DNA of 64,000 nucleotides from NCBI GenBank assembly GCA_028285625.1, contig JANQOX010000019.1, positions 62,001 through 126,000 on the forward strand. Reading direction: 5' to 3'. The notes beneath the pieces were generated by a model. That model had not been told where the DNA came from and made no database searches. It was given only the letters and a program-made list of their open reading frames with translations. Below, piece by piece: positions 30,029 to 38,205 of the stretch. Position 1 is the stretch's first letter. The number at the start of each line of letters is the position of its first letter. The stretch comes from Myxococcota bacterium (GTDB taxonomy: Bacteria > Myxococcota_A > UBA9160 > UBA6930). The translations under genes were made by a program, and so were the position numbers.

Positions 30029-30811
30029 TTGAGCGACGCCCAGCCGATCACCGGCCTCACGGCCGACCGAATCGCCCCCTACGTGTTCCTTTGCGGAGAC
30101 CCCGCCCGGGTCGATCGCATCACCGAGGGCTGGTCCGACCGCGAAGAGGTGCTCTCGGTGCGCGAGTACCGGATGATCCGGGGCAAGCGGGGCGGAATCC
30201 CCATGGCTGCCGCCTCCACCGGAATCGGCGCACCGAGCACGGCCATCCTCGTCGAAGAGCTGGTCAAGCTCGGCGCCCATACCTTCATTCGCATCGGCAA
30301 CAGCGGTGGACTCGCACCCGACCTCGGGCTGGGCGACCTGGTCGTGACGACCGGGGCGGTCCGCGACGACGGAACCTCACGCAGCTACGTCGCGCCCGAG
30401 TACCCGGCGGTGGCCGATGCCGGCATCGTCCAGGCGCTGCTCGGCGCGGCGGAGGGCCGCGGGCTCGCGTGCCGCGCGGGCATCACCTGGTCGCTCGACG
30501 CGTTCTACATGCGCAACGCCGTGCTCGAAGACGACGGCAGCATGGGCTCCATGAGTGTCGAGGGCTACTGGCCGCGCGCGCATGCCGCCCAGATCGAGGA
30601 CATGCGCGCCGCGCGCGTGCAGAACTGCGAGATGGAGTCCGGCGCCCTGCTGACCCTGGCGGGGATCTTCGGCGTTCGCGCCGGCTGCATCTGCGTCGTG
30701 TCCGACCGCACCCCGTGGCCCGGCCCCGCCGAGATCGACCTGGACCGCAACATGGGCCAGTGCATCGAGGTCGCGCTCGCGGCGATGGACGAGGTGGCCG
30801 GCCAGGGCTAG
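30029..30811 (+). CDS. udp: Uridine phosphorylase-like nucleoside phosphorylase
   Basis: Purine/pyrimidine nucleoside phosphorylase family, splitting a nucleoside with phosphate into base and ribose-1-phosphate for salvage. The 260-residue product has the phosphate loop FLCGDPARVDRI near residue 20, IRIGNSGGLAPDLGLGDLVV in the middle, and the ribose/base-binding NCEMESGALLTLAG near 205. This combination fits uridine phosphorylase more than PNP. The start is TTG 30029 with GAGGAGA 6 bases upstream; the open frame extends further but without family similarity. Its stop overlaps the convergent CPBP protease stop. Confidence 0.88.
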   Translation: MSDAQPITGLTADRIAPYVFLCGDPARVDRITEGWSDREEVLSVREYRMIRGKRGGIPMAAASTGIGAPSTAILVEELVKLGAHTFIRIGNSGGLAPDLGLGDLVVTTGAVRDDGTSRSYVAPEYPAVADAGIVQALLGAAEGRGLACRAGITWSLDAFYMRNAVLEDDGSMGSMSVEGYWPRAHAAQIEDMRAARVQNCEMESGALLTLAGIFGVRAGCICVVSDRTPWPGPAEIDLDRNMGQCIEVALAAMDEVAGQG

Positions 30812-31524
30812 GCGGCGGGCTCGCGTCGCGCGCGCGCGTCGAGGAACAGGGCCGCAACCACGCAGAGCGCGACGACTGCGGGTCCGAGCGCGCCCCAGCC
30901 TTCGACTTCGGGCGGCGCGGGGAACCCATGCTCGGCGATCGCGAGGTTCAGTCCCGCGTGGAGACCGAGCCCGAGCGTGATCGAGCCCGTGGCCCAGCGC
31001 AGTACGCCCAGTACGAGCCCCAAGGCGAAGGCGCCCGCCATCACCGCGGGGTGGAGATGGCTCACGGCGAACAAGGCCGCCGTCCCGACCACCGCCGCGA
31101 TGGCGCCGAACCGGCGCAGCGCCGGGGCGAATACGATCTGGCGGTACAGCGTCTCTTCGCACAGCGGCGCCAGCACCACCAGCACGACCCAAGCGGCCCA
31201 GCCAGGCGTCGAGGCGGACTGTGGGTACGCCAAGCCCGCGTCCGCCGCCGCTGCCGCCAGACATTGCGAGCCCAGCGGCAGCACCTCGAGGCCTGCGACC
31301 AACATGAGACCCGCGGCGGCGCCGGACATCGCGGGTACCCGGCGCAAGCGTCCGGGCTCGCGCCAGAGCACGAGCGCGGCGGCCCCCGCGAACGCGAGCA
31401 AACGAGCCGTGTCCCGCCCCAGCACCGGCTCGAGGCCCAGGCCCACGGCGAGCAGTGCCCACACGGAGAGCAGGACGACCAACGCCTCTCCGAACCCAGC
31501 CTCCTGGATCTCCCCTTTGCTCAT
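30808..31524 (-). CDS. CPBP family glutamic intramembrane protease
   Basis: A 238-residue membrane protein with about seven or eight helices and all motifs of the CPBP (Abi/CAAX-like) protease family: CEETLYRQ with Glu123-Glu124 and Arg128, FAVSH with His156, and HAGLN with His189 and Asn193. Members cut near or inside membrane segments; the family includes Rce1 and the myxosortases that process MYXO-CTERM tails. Its ATG overlaps the stop codon of the RHS gene (ATGA) with CGGAGA 7 bases upstream, so its production is tied to the RHS protein. That protein ends with a Cys, hydrophobic helix and Arg cluster, making it a likely substrate (inference). Confidence 0.9.
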   Translation of the reverse strand: MSKGEIQEAGFGEALVVLLSVWALLAVGLGLEPVLGRDTARLLAFAGAAALVLWREPGRLRRVPAMSGAAAGLMLVAGLEVLPLGSQCLAAAAADAGLAYPQSASTPGWAAWVVLVVLAPLCEETLYRQIVFAPALRRFGAIAAVVGTAALFAVSHLHPAVMAGAFALGLVLGVLRWATGSITLGLGLHAGLNLAIAEHGFPAPPEVEGWGALGPAVVALCVVAALFLDARARREPAA

Positions 31525-34500
31525 TCCCATTCTCCGGGTTGGCGTCGCGCGCGCCCGCCGACGCGGGCTGCGTGGGCGACGAGGACCAGGCTGAGGGGCG
31601 CCAGCAGCGGCAGCCAGGCCGCGAGTCCCGCCGGCGCCGCCGTGGCCGGACCGGCGCACCCGAATGCCAGGCCGCCGCCCGAGAAGTCGCCCAGCGACCC
31701 GAAGCCGCTCACCGCTCCGCTGGAGCCGCCGCGGCTCGATTCTCGCTGGCGCGAGGGCGGGCCCTGGTGGCGTGCCGGGCCCGGGCAGGCTCCTACGCAG
31801 CCCTTTTGTCGACCGACCGCCTGGCTGTTGGGCGAGAGCGCGCGTTCGGTGGGACGCGTGCCGTAGCCGGTCGGAGGGCCCGTTGCGCGTTGGCGGCCAC
31901 CGTGGTGCGTGCGTACCCATGCCCCGGGCGAACCCGAGCGCGAGCGAAAGCCGTCCGGCGCCTCGGTCGGCTGGGTCCAGGCATCGTGATGGTGGTCGAT
32001 GCTCGCGTCGACGCGCTGCCCGACCGCCCGCCCCGCCGCGGCCCCGGCGATGCCACCGGCGACCGCGCCCTTCGTGGTCTTGGTCAGCCCGCCTCCCGCG
32101 GCGGCGCCAACGATCCCGCCACCGTTCTCGAAGGCCTTGACCACGGCGCCGTCGGTCGTGTGCACGGGAGACAGGCCGCTCGGGTCGGAGAGCATCACGG
32201 GATTGCCCAGCGCGTACGCATGCTGGCTCAGCCACTGCGACACCGGGTCGGGTGCGAGAAACGAACCCGCCACCGGGTCGTACGGGCGATGGCCGAGCAG
32301 GACCGGATCGCCGGGCGCGTCGCCCAGGGCGAGGCCGCGCGCGAACGTGCGGTCGGTGGGATCGCCATGGCGAGCGTGCACGCCGTAGGCGTCGTAGTGC
32401 AGGAGCGTGCGTACGAGACCGGTGTCGTCGCTTACGGCCTTCACGTTTCCACGGAAGTCCAGGTGGCGATACCGGTTGGTGCGCCCGTTCAGGCCCAGCA
32501 CCCAGTCGGTGCGGTCGAGTGCGCGCGGCGTGCCGCCGGCGTCGGTCTCGATCGCGCCGCCCCAGCCGAACCAGGACGCCGCACCCGCGACCTCGCGTTC
32601 GACGGGACGCCCGAACACATCCCACACGAACCGGTCGTCGCCGATGCGCGTCAGACGGCCCGCCGCATCGAAGGCGATCGACTCGGCGTCCCGGCCGACC
32701 GCGAAGCCCGCGGCGTCCCACGCATAGATGTGAGGGGTGTTGACGTCGTAGGCCCGTTGAAGCCGGTTGTGCTCCGCGTTCCAGACGAACGGGGTGCCCT
32801 CGAGGTAGTGCGTGCGATTGCCCAGCTCGTCATGCGTGTAATGGGAGATCGGCCACGTTCCCAGGAGGGGGAAGTCGCTGCCCACTCGCGAACCCACCGA
32901 CCCGGCGCCGCCGAGCCAGTAGCGCTCAGCGACGCTGCCCACGAACCCCGCCGAGGTGGTCGTGGTCGCGTCCACCTCGATGTGGCCGAACCCGCCGGGC
33001 CGGATGGCCAGCGTCGAGCGCTCGACCTCGTTGCCGGCCACGTCGGTGGTGCGCAGTTGGGTGAGTGAACCCGTCTCGGCATCGAAGGTCGCGCGGCGCA
33101 CGAGCCCGTTGCCGTAGGCGGTCTCGACCCGCCGGCCCGCCTCGTAGACATGGCCCACGAGCGACACGCCGTCGGCGGTCGTTCCGAGCGTCCGGTCGAC
33201 CGCATCGTAGGTGTGGCCGAGCGTGACCACCGGCGTCCCGTCGGACGCCTCGAAGACCTCCGCAGTCACGCGGGAGCGCGCGTCGTACGACCAGCGCGTG
33301 ACCTCGCCGCCGGGGTGCACCACGTGGTCGAGCCGCCCCGCCGCATCGTAGACGCGAGTCTCGATGCCGGCCCGGGCGGAGTCGTCGATGCTCGCCAGCT
33401 GCCTGCCCTGCCACCCGAACGTGGCCGCCGTTTCGAGCTGCCCGCCCCGCAGATGACGCGTGGCCACCACACGCCGGGCCAGATCGTGGTCCCATTCCTC
33501 CCGCATTCCATTCGCCCGGGTGCGATGGGCCAGGTTGCCCGCTGCGTCGTAGCCGAACGCCTCTACCTGGAAGGTCCCATTCACGCGCTCTCGGCGCTCG
33601 ACCGGTCGACCCGCCAGGTCGTAGACGACCTCGAGGTCGCCGCCGTAGGGCCGCTCGATCCGCAGAACCTGCCCGTCGCTGCGGCGCACGATCCGCACGC
33701 CGTGGATCGGAGAACCCGCGAGGCCCATGGTCGTGGCCATGACGTGGAGTTCCACCAGTCGGCGCGCACCGTCGAAGCGGCGCGACACCAGCCCGGGCAG
33801 CCGGGCCTCGTGCCCGGGGTCCTCGCTCGCCACCACGTTGCCGACGGCGTCATAGGTGAACACCGCGTCGTGCTCGCCGCGGCCGACTCGCGTGGGGTGG
33901 CCGTGGTCGCCGTAGGCCTCGTACCGCACCACGCCCCCGTCGGGCAGGGTGTGCGACCCCAGCTCGCCGAGCGACCCCCAGACGAACGTCTCGACATCCC
34001 CCTCGCCGTTGGCCTGGCTCCGCATGCGGCCCGCCGCGTCGTAGGTGCGCACGAGCACGGGCCCGATCCTGTCGTCGATGCGCGCTACCGGGCGTGCGAA
34101 GGGGCGATCGAGGGCGATGGCATCGGTCGCGTAGGTCACGGTGGTCGTGTTGCCGTCGGGTGTTTCGGTGACCAGCACGTCGGCCGAGGGGCGGGTATAA
34201 CGCGTCTCGCCGAAGGGGCCCGTCTCGCGGGCCACCTCGAGGCCCTCCCACGCGAAGACCCAGTCGTCCCCGGTCGCGAAGTCCGTGCGCCTCAGAAGGC
34301 GCCGCTGCGCGTCCACGACCATCACCTCCTGCGCGCCGCCGGGGTGCGTGACGTCGGCGCGCATCCCGCCGCCCGCCGCCTTCGACCAGGCGAAGCCCAG
34401 CCCGGGCTCCGGCAGCCCCAGGCCGCGAACCTCGAGCAGGCGACCCGCGCCGTCGTAGTCGAACACCTGGGTTTCGCCCTCGGGGTTGGTGACGGAGCGG

Positions 34501-35231
34501 ACCCGTGGGCCCCCATAGTCGATGGAGAGACCGGGCCCGCCGCTGGCCACGGACACGGGGCCGCGCACCGATCGCAGCAGGTCGGCGGCATCCCAGCTCA
34601 GCAGGGCGACCCGGCCCGCGCGGTCGTCCACCCGCACCAGCCGCCCGACGGCGTCGTGGGTGAGGTCGAACACGTCCGAGCAAGCGGTCGCGGTCGTGCA
34701 CTGCCGCAGCCCGACCAGTCCCTGGCCCGCTCCCACCGCCCCGCGCTCGTAGACGAGCCGCGGATAGGGGTGGCCAAGGGCGTGCGCGGCGGCGAGACCG
34801 CCATCCGTGCCAAAGGCGTGGACCAGGCCTCCGAGCGTCACCAGGGCAGTCGCGTCCAGCACCCGCCAGCCCGTTCCCGGAACGGGGTCGCCGGCAGCCA
34901 GCCCCGTGGTGTCATGTCGGCGCCCGTCGGCCGCGACGAAGACCGTGCCGTCGTAGCGAGCGTCGAGACTCGTCCGCCAGGCCGCATCGGCAGAGCTCCA
35001 CGCGAGCCCGAAGCCCAGGGTACCCAGCCGCGTATCGATGGAGAGCAGCGGCAGCGCCAGGTGCAGCCCTCCGTCTGCGGCAGAGACCACGCCGTACGGG
35101 ACGGGGATCTCGGTGGCCGCCTCGAAGGCGGCGCGCCCGACCTGCGGTCGCGGGACGGTCGGCGCGCCCCAGGGGCACGCGGTGACAAGGGAGGGGACCA
35201 GTCCGACCAACAGGATGGATGCTCGTCGCAA
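31521..35231 (-). CDS. RHS/YD-repeat lipoprotein with MYXO-CTERM-like C-terminal tail
   Basis: A 1236-residue surface-type protein. The signal peptide ends in a lipobox (SLVTAC). YD repeats (YDAAGRL, YDAVGNV, YDLAGRP and similar) fill roughly residues 200-1000. The RHS core closes with DPVAGSFLAPDPVSQWLSQH and ends DPSGL, after which toxin domains usually begin. Here the variable end contains a glycine-zipper-like stretch and a basic, Ser/Gly-rich linker, then FGCAGPA, a hydrophobic helix (LAAWLPLLAPLSLVLVAHAA) and RARRQ. No known nuclease or other toxin domain and no immunity gene is recognised. The Cys-helix-Arg ending resembles MYXO-CTERM sorting signals. A CPBP protease is encoded immediately downstream with overlapping codons. 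Confidence 0.85.
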   Translation of the reverse strand: MRRASILLVGLVPSLVTACPWGAPTVPRPQVGRAAFEAATEIPVPYGVVSAADGGLHLALPLLSIDTRLGTLGFGLAWSSADAAWRTSLDARYDGTVFVAADGRRHDTTGLAAGDPVPGTGWRVLDATALVTLGGLVHAFGTDGGLAAAHALGHPYPRLVYERGAVGAGQGLVGLRQCTTATACSDVFDLTHDAVGRLVRVDDRAGRVALLSWDAADLLRSVRGPVSVASGGPGLSIDYGGPRVRSVTNPEGETQVFDYDGAGRLLEVRGLGLPEPGLGFAWSKAAGGGMRADVTHPGGAQEVMVVDAQRRLLRRTDFATGDDWVFAWEGLEVARETGPFGETRYTRPSADVLVTETPDGNTTTVTYATDAIALDRPFARPVARIDDRIGPVLVRTYDAAGRMRSQANGEGDVETFVWGSLGELGSHTLPDGGVVRYEAYGDHGHPTRVGRGEHDAVFTYDAVGNVVASEDPGHEARLPGLVSRRFDGARRLVELHVMATTMGLAGSPIHGVRIVRRSDGQVLRIERPYGGDLEVVYDLAGRPVERRERVNGTFQVEAFGYDAAGNLAHRTRANGMREEWDHDLARRVVATRHLRGGQLETAATFGWQGRQLASIDDSARAGIETRVYDAAGRLDHVVHPGGEVTRWSYDARSRVTAEVFEASDGTPVVTLGHTYDAVDRTLGTTADGVSLVGHVYEAGRRVETAYGNGLVRRATFDAETGSLTQLRTTDVAGNEVERSTLAIRPGGFGHIEVDATTTTSAGFVGSVAERYWLGGAGSVGSRVGSDFPLLGTWPISHYTHDELGNRTHYLEGTPFVWNAEHNRLQRAYDVNTPHIYAWDAAGFAVGRDAESIAFDAAGRLTRIGDDRFVWDVFGRPVEREVAGAASWFGWGGAIETDAGGTPRALDRTDWVLGLNGRTNRYRHLDFRGNVKAVSDDTGLVRTLLHYDAYGVHARHGDPTDRTFARGLALGDAPGDPVLLGHRPYDPVAGSFLAPDPVSQWLSQHAYALGNPVMLSDPSGLSPVHTTDGAVVKAFENGGGIVGAAAGGGLTKTTKGAVAGGIAGAAAGRAVGQRVDASIDHHHDAWTQPTEAPDGFRSRSGSPGAWVRTHHGGRQRATGPPTGYGTRPTERALSPNSQAVGRQKGCVGACPGPARHQGPPSRQRESSRGGSSGAVSGFGSLGDFSGGGLAFGCAGPATAAPAGLAAWLPLLAPLSLVLVAHAARVGGRARRQPGEWE

Positions 35232-35304
35232 GACACGGCTCGCCGGGGCAGCCGGGGTGCGGACGAACAGCGTGCCTGGCGCGCGCGGGCGCCGAAAGCA
35301 CCGG

Positions 35305-35352
35305 GTCCGGTCGCGTGCGAGCGCAGGCGGTCGGATTCGGACGCGACCGGAC
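35305..35352 (-). terminator. Stem-loop between FG-GAP lipoprotein and RHS genes
   Basis: GTCCGGTCGCGT (35305-35316) and ACGCGACCGGAC (35341-35352) are perfect 12-base complements with a 24-base loop. Located after the FG-GAP gene and before the RHS start, both on the minus strand. It could end or process the upstream message. No T-run. Confidence 0.5.
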
Positions 35353-35384
35353 GGCCGAGCCGCCCGGTCGATCCGAAGTGGCGG

Positions 35385-36686
35385 CTACTCCACCAGGTCG
35401 ACGGGCACCGCGTTCAGGTTCCAGGTGAGGACACTGGCGCCGTCGGTGCGCTTGAAGATGACCTCGCGATCGAAGCCGCTCCCGGACCAGCGGTAGCGAC
35501 GGATCTCGGCGTCGTCGTCGCTGGCCACGTAGAGCTCGTCCTTGCCGTCGCCGTCGAGGTCGGTGAGAAGCGCCGCGTGCTCGAAGCCGTGCGACTTGGC
35601 GTCGATCAGCGTCTTGTCCCAGGTGGCGCGGGGATCGTCGCCCGGTCGCAGCAACCAGAGGCCGGTGTCCTTGGCGGCCAGGACCATCTCCTTCTTGCCG
35701 TCGCCGTCCACGTCACCGGCGGTGAGGAAGCGCGCCATGGGATCGGTGACCGTGGCGATGGCCGCGCCCTCGTCGGCGGCGTCGTCGCCCTCGAAGCGCC
35801 GCACCTCGAGGTCGCCGCCCTGGGCGGCTTCGATCGACACGTAGAGTTCGTCGCGGCCGTCGCCGTCGACGTCGTCCACCAGGATCTCCTTGGCGTGGCG
35901 GTCGCCGAGGTCGGCCACCTCGACGCGGCCCTCCCCCTTGGCGGGCACGTAGCGCACCACCGAGCCGTGCTGCGGCGTGCCGTCGAGCCGGTTGGGCTCG
36001 CTCGGCGTCGCGTAGACCTCGGGCACGCCGTCGCCATCGAGGTCGCCGATCTCGATCTCGTGGACGAACGTCGAGGGCTCGGCGTCGATCTCGGTCACCT
36101 CGTAGCCGCCGCCCGCCTGGGGGCGGATCACGGCGACGACACCCTGGTCGTGGGTCGCCACGGCCAGGTCCATGATGCCGTCGCCGAACAGGTCGGCCTG
36201 CTCGGCATCGCGCATGCGCGAGAACTTGCCGCCAAAGTTCTTGGTCCAGATCGTCTCGACCGGCGCGAAGCCGTCTGCGCCCTTGCGCCAGAGCTTGAGC
36301 GTGGCCGCCTTGCCCGGGGCAGCCCCGGCGAGGGTGACGACCCCCGGCTCGCCATCGGCCGGGGTGAACGGCATGGCCTTGTGGAACACGAAGGCCTCCG
36401 GGTCCTGGTACGAGGTGGCCAGCCAGCCGCCACCACGCGCCACCAGCACGATCAGCTCCGAGCTCGGCAGGGGCCGTCCATCGGGCCCCTTGGCGAACTT
36501 GGAGATCGACACCAGCAGGCCCTGGTCGTGATCCAGCGGCGCGTCGGCCGCAGGCGCGGCCGGGGCCGCTGCGGCGGCGGGCGCCGGCGCAGGGTCGGGG
36601 GCGCCCGCGGTGGGCGCGGTCTCTTCGCTGCCCCCGCAAGCGGACAGGACGAGGACCAGGGCGAGAGCGGAGAACCGGCGGGACAT
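35385..36686 (-). CDS. FG-GAP/VCBS-repeat lipoprotein
   Basis: A 433-residue predicted surface lipoprotein with signal peptide and lipobox (LVLSACGG), an Ala/Pro-rich linker (residues 20-50), then a seven-bladed-propeller-like array of FG-GAP repeats. Each blade carries a calcium-binding type DxDGDGxxE loop: DLDGDGVPE, DVDGDGRDE, DVDGDGKKE, DLDGDGKDE. Such proteins usually act in surface binding or as scaffolds; no enzymatic site seen. ATG 36686 follows AAGGAGT at good spacing. It lies upstream of the RHS gene on the same strand with a hairpin in between. Confidence 0.85.
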   Translation of the reverse strand: MSRRFSALALVLVLSACGGSEETAPTAGAPDPAPAPAAAAAPAAPAADAPLDHDQGLLVSISKFAKGPDGRPLPSSELIVLVARGGGWLATSYQDPEAFVFHKAMPFTPADGEPGVVTLAGAAPGKAATLKLWRKGADGFAPVETIWTKNFGGKFSRMRDAEQADLFGDGIMDLAVATHDQGVVAVIRPQAGGGYEVTEIDAEPSTFVHEIEIGDLDGDGVPEVYATPSEPNRLDGTPQHGSVVRYVPAKGEGRVEVADLGDRHAKEILVDDVDGDGRDELYVSIEAAQGGDLEVRRFEGDDAADEGAAIATVTDPMARFLTAGDVDGDGKKEMVLAAKDTGLWLLRPGDDPRATWDKTLIDAKSHGFEHAALLTDLDGDGKDELYVASDDDAEIRRYRWSGSGFDREVIFKRTDGASVLTWNLNAVPVDLVE

Positions 36687-36699
36687 CGATGCGCACTCC

Positions 36700-36870
36700 T
36701 TCGGCGAGTCGGGCGAGTTCGGCGGATCAGGGCGAGCCGGGCGGATCCGGTGGATCGGCCGAGCGACGACCCCAGCGCCTTCGGCCGGACGGCCGGGTCG
36801 CTGGACGCCGGAATCGGCAGGGAGGGGTAGCAACTCAACCCCTCCCCGGCTCGCCGGGCGCGACGGTGGG
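36700..36870. other. Repeat-rich divergent region upstream of hisS
   Basis: Between the FG-GAP gene and hisS the DNA holds degenerate GGCGAGTC/GGCGGATC-type short repeats (36712-36762) and a CGGCCGGACGGCCG hairpin around 36780. No T-box-like or other riboswitch elements recognised. Confidence 0.4.
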
Positions 36871-36887
36871 TGCGAGAATCCGCGCCC

Positions 36888-38195
36888 ATGGCCAAGGCAC
36901 CGCTCCAGCCCCCGCGCGGGACCCGCGACTTCTACCCCGACGCCTTCCGCAGGCGGGCGTGGCTATTCGACCACTTCCGCGAGGTGTCCCGGCGCTTCGG
37001 CTTCGAGGAGGTCGATGCGCCGGTGGTCGAGCACGCCGAGCTCTACCAGCGCAAGGCCGGCGAGGAGATCGTCGACCAGCTCTACCACTTCGAGCTGCAC
37101 GACCGGCACCTGGCCCTGCGCTCGGAGTTCACGCCCTCGCTCGCGCGCATGGTGATGGCCCGCCAGGGCGGCCTGCGGCTCCCGATCCGCTGGTGCGCCA
37201 TCCCGCAGTGCTGGCGCTACGAGCGCATGACCCGCGGGCGCACCCGCGAGCACTACCAGTGGAACATGGACGTGTGGGGCGAACCCGACGTCACCGCCGA
37301 GGCCGAGCTGATCGCCGCCATCTTCTCACTGCTCGACCGCGTGGGCCTCGAACCGGGCGACGTGCGCATGCGCATCAACAGCCGCGCCCTGCTGGACGAG
37401 AGCCTGCGCGAAGGCCTGCTCCGCGACCGGCCCGAGGCGTTCGAGCCCCTGTGCGTGGTGATCGACAAGCTCGACAAGGTGGGCGCGGACACCGTGGTCG
37501 AGCAGCTCGCCGACCCGGCCGGCGCCGTGGCGATCTCCGAGTCGGCCGCGCGCGAGGTGGTCTCCCTGCTCTCCGTACGCGACCTCGAAGAGGCGGCGAA
37601 GCGCGCACCCGAGGGCTCGCCCGCCATCGCCGAGCTGCGCCGGCTCTTCGACCTTCTCGAGGCCTACGGCGTGCGCGACCGGGTGGTCTTCGACGCTTCG
37701 GTGGTGCGGGGGCTCGCCTACTACACCGGGGTCGTGTTCGAGGCGTTCGATACCGCGGGAAGCCTGCGCGCGGTCTGCGGAGGCGGTCGCTACGACCGGC
37801 TGCTCGAAACCCTGGGCGGAAAGCCCCTGCCCGCGGTGGGCTTCGGCTTCGGCGACGCCGTGATCGGCGAGCTGCTCGAGGAGAAGAAGCGCTGGCCCGA
37901 GCTGCCGCGCGCCCTCGATGCCCTGGTCTACGCCTTCGGCGAGACCGAACGGCCGGCGGCGATCGGCCTGGCCAGCCGGCTGCGCGACGAGGGCCAGGCG
38001 GTCGAACTGGTGCTCGGCCGCCCGAAGGTCAAGCGCGCCCTGGCCGACGCCGACCGTGCGGGGGCGACGCGCATCTACCTGCTGGGGCCCGACGAAACCG
38101 CCCGGGGCGTGGCCCGGGTCCGCGACCTGGCCAGCGGCGAGGAACGCGACGAGCCCCTCGCCGGCGACGCACCCAACCCTGCGGGCATCGGCTAG
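36888..38195 (+). CDS. hisS: Histidyl-tRNA synthetase
   Basis: Charges tRNA-His in the cytoplasm. The 435-residue class II synthetase has motif 1 near residue 60, motif 2 RWCAIPQCWRYERMTRGRTR at about 105-124, the histidine-binding signature VVRGLAYYTGVVFEAF near 270 and motif 3 around VGFGFGDAVI, followed by an anticodon-binding domain (from about 335). Length fits the family. The ATG at 36888 is preferred to GTG 36870. It has no Shine-Dalgarno, but GAGAAT with an extended TGC lies 8 bases upstream, consistent with a leaderless transcript. speA begins 10 bases after its stop. Confidence 0.96.
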   Translation: MAKAPLQPPRGTRDFYPDAFRRRAWLFDHFREVSRRFGFEEVDAPVVEHAELYQRKAGEEIVDQLYHFELHDRHLALRSEFTPSLARMVMARQGGLRLPIRWCAIPQCWRYERMTRGRTREHYQWNMDVWGEPDVTAEAELIAAIFSLLDRVGLEPGDVRMRINSRALLDESLREGLLRDRPEAFEPLCVVIDKLDKVGADTVVEQLADPAGAVAISESAAREVVSLLSVRDLEEAAKRAPEGSPAIAELRRLFDLLEAYGVRDRVVFDASVVRGLAYYTGVVFEAFDTAGSLRAVCGGGRYDRLLETLGGKPLPAVGFGFGDAVIGELLEEKKRWPELPRALDALVYAFGETERPAAIGLASRLRDEGQAVELVLGRPKVKRALADADRAGATRIYLLGPDETARGVARVRDLASGEERDEPLAGDAPNPAGIG

Positions 38196-38205
38196 CTTGG
38201 CGCCC

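Noticed and set aside
31521..35231. RHS toxin-immunity (contact-dependent inhibition) system
   Set aside because: No toxin fold after the DPSGL core end and the next gene is a protease with full catalytic motifs, not an immunity protein.
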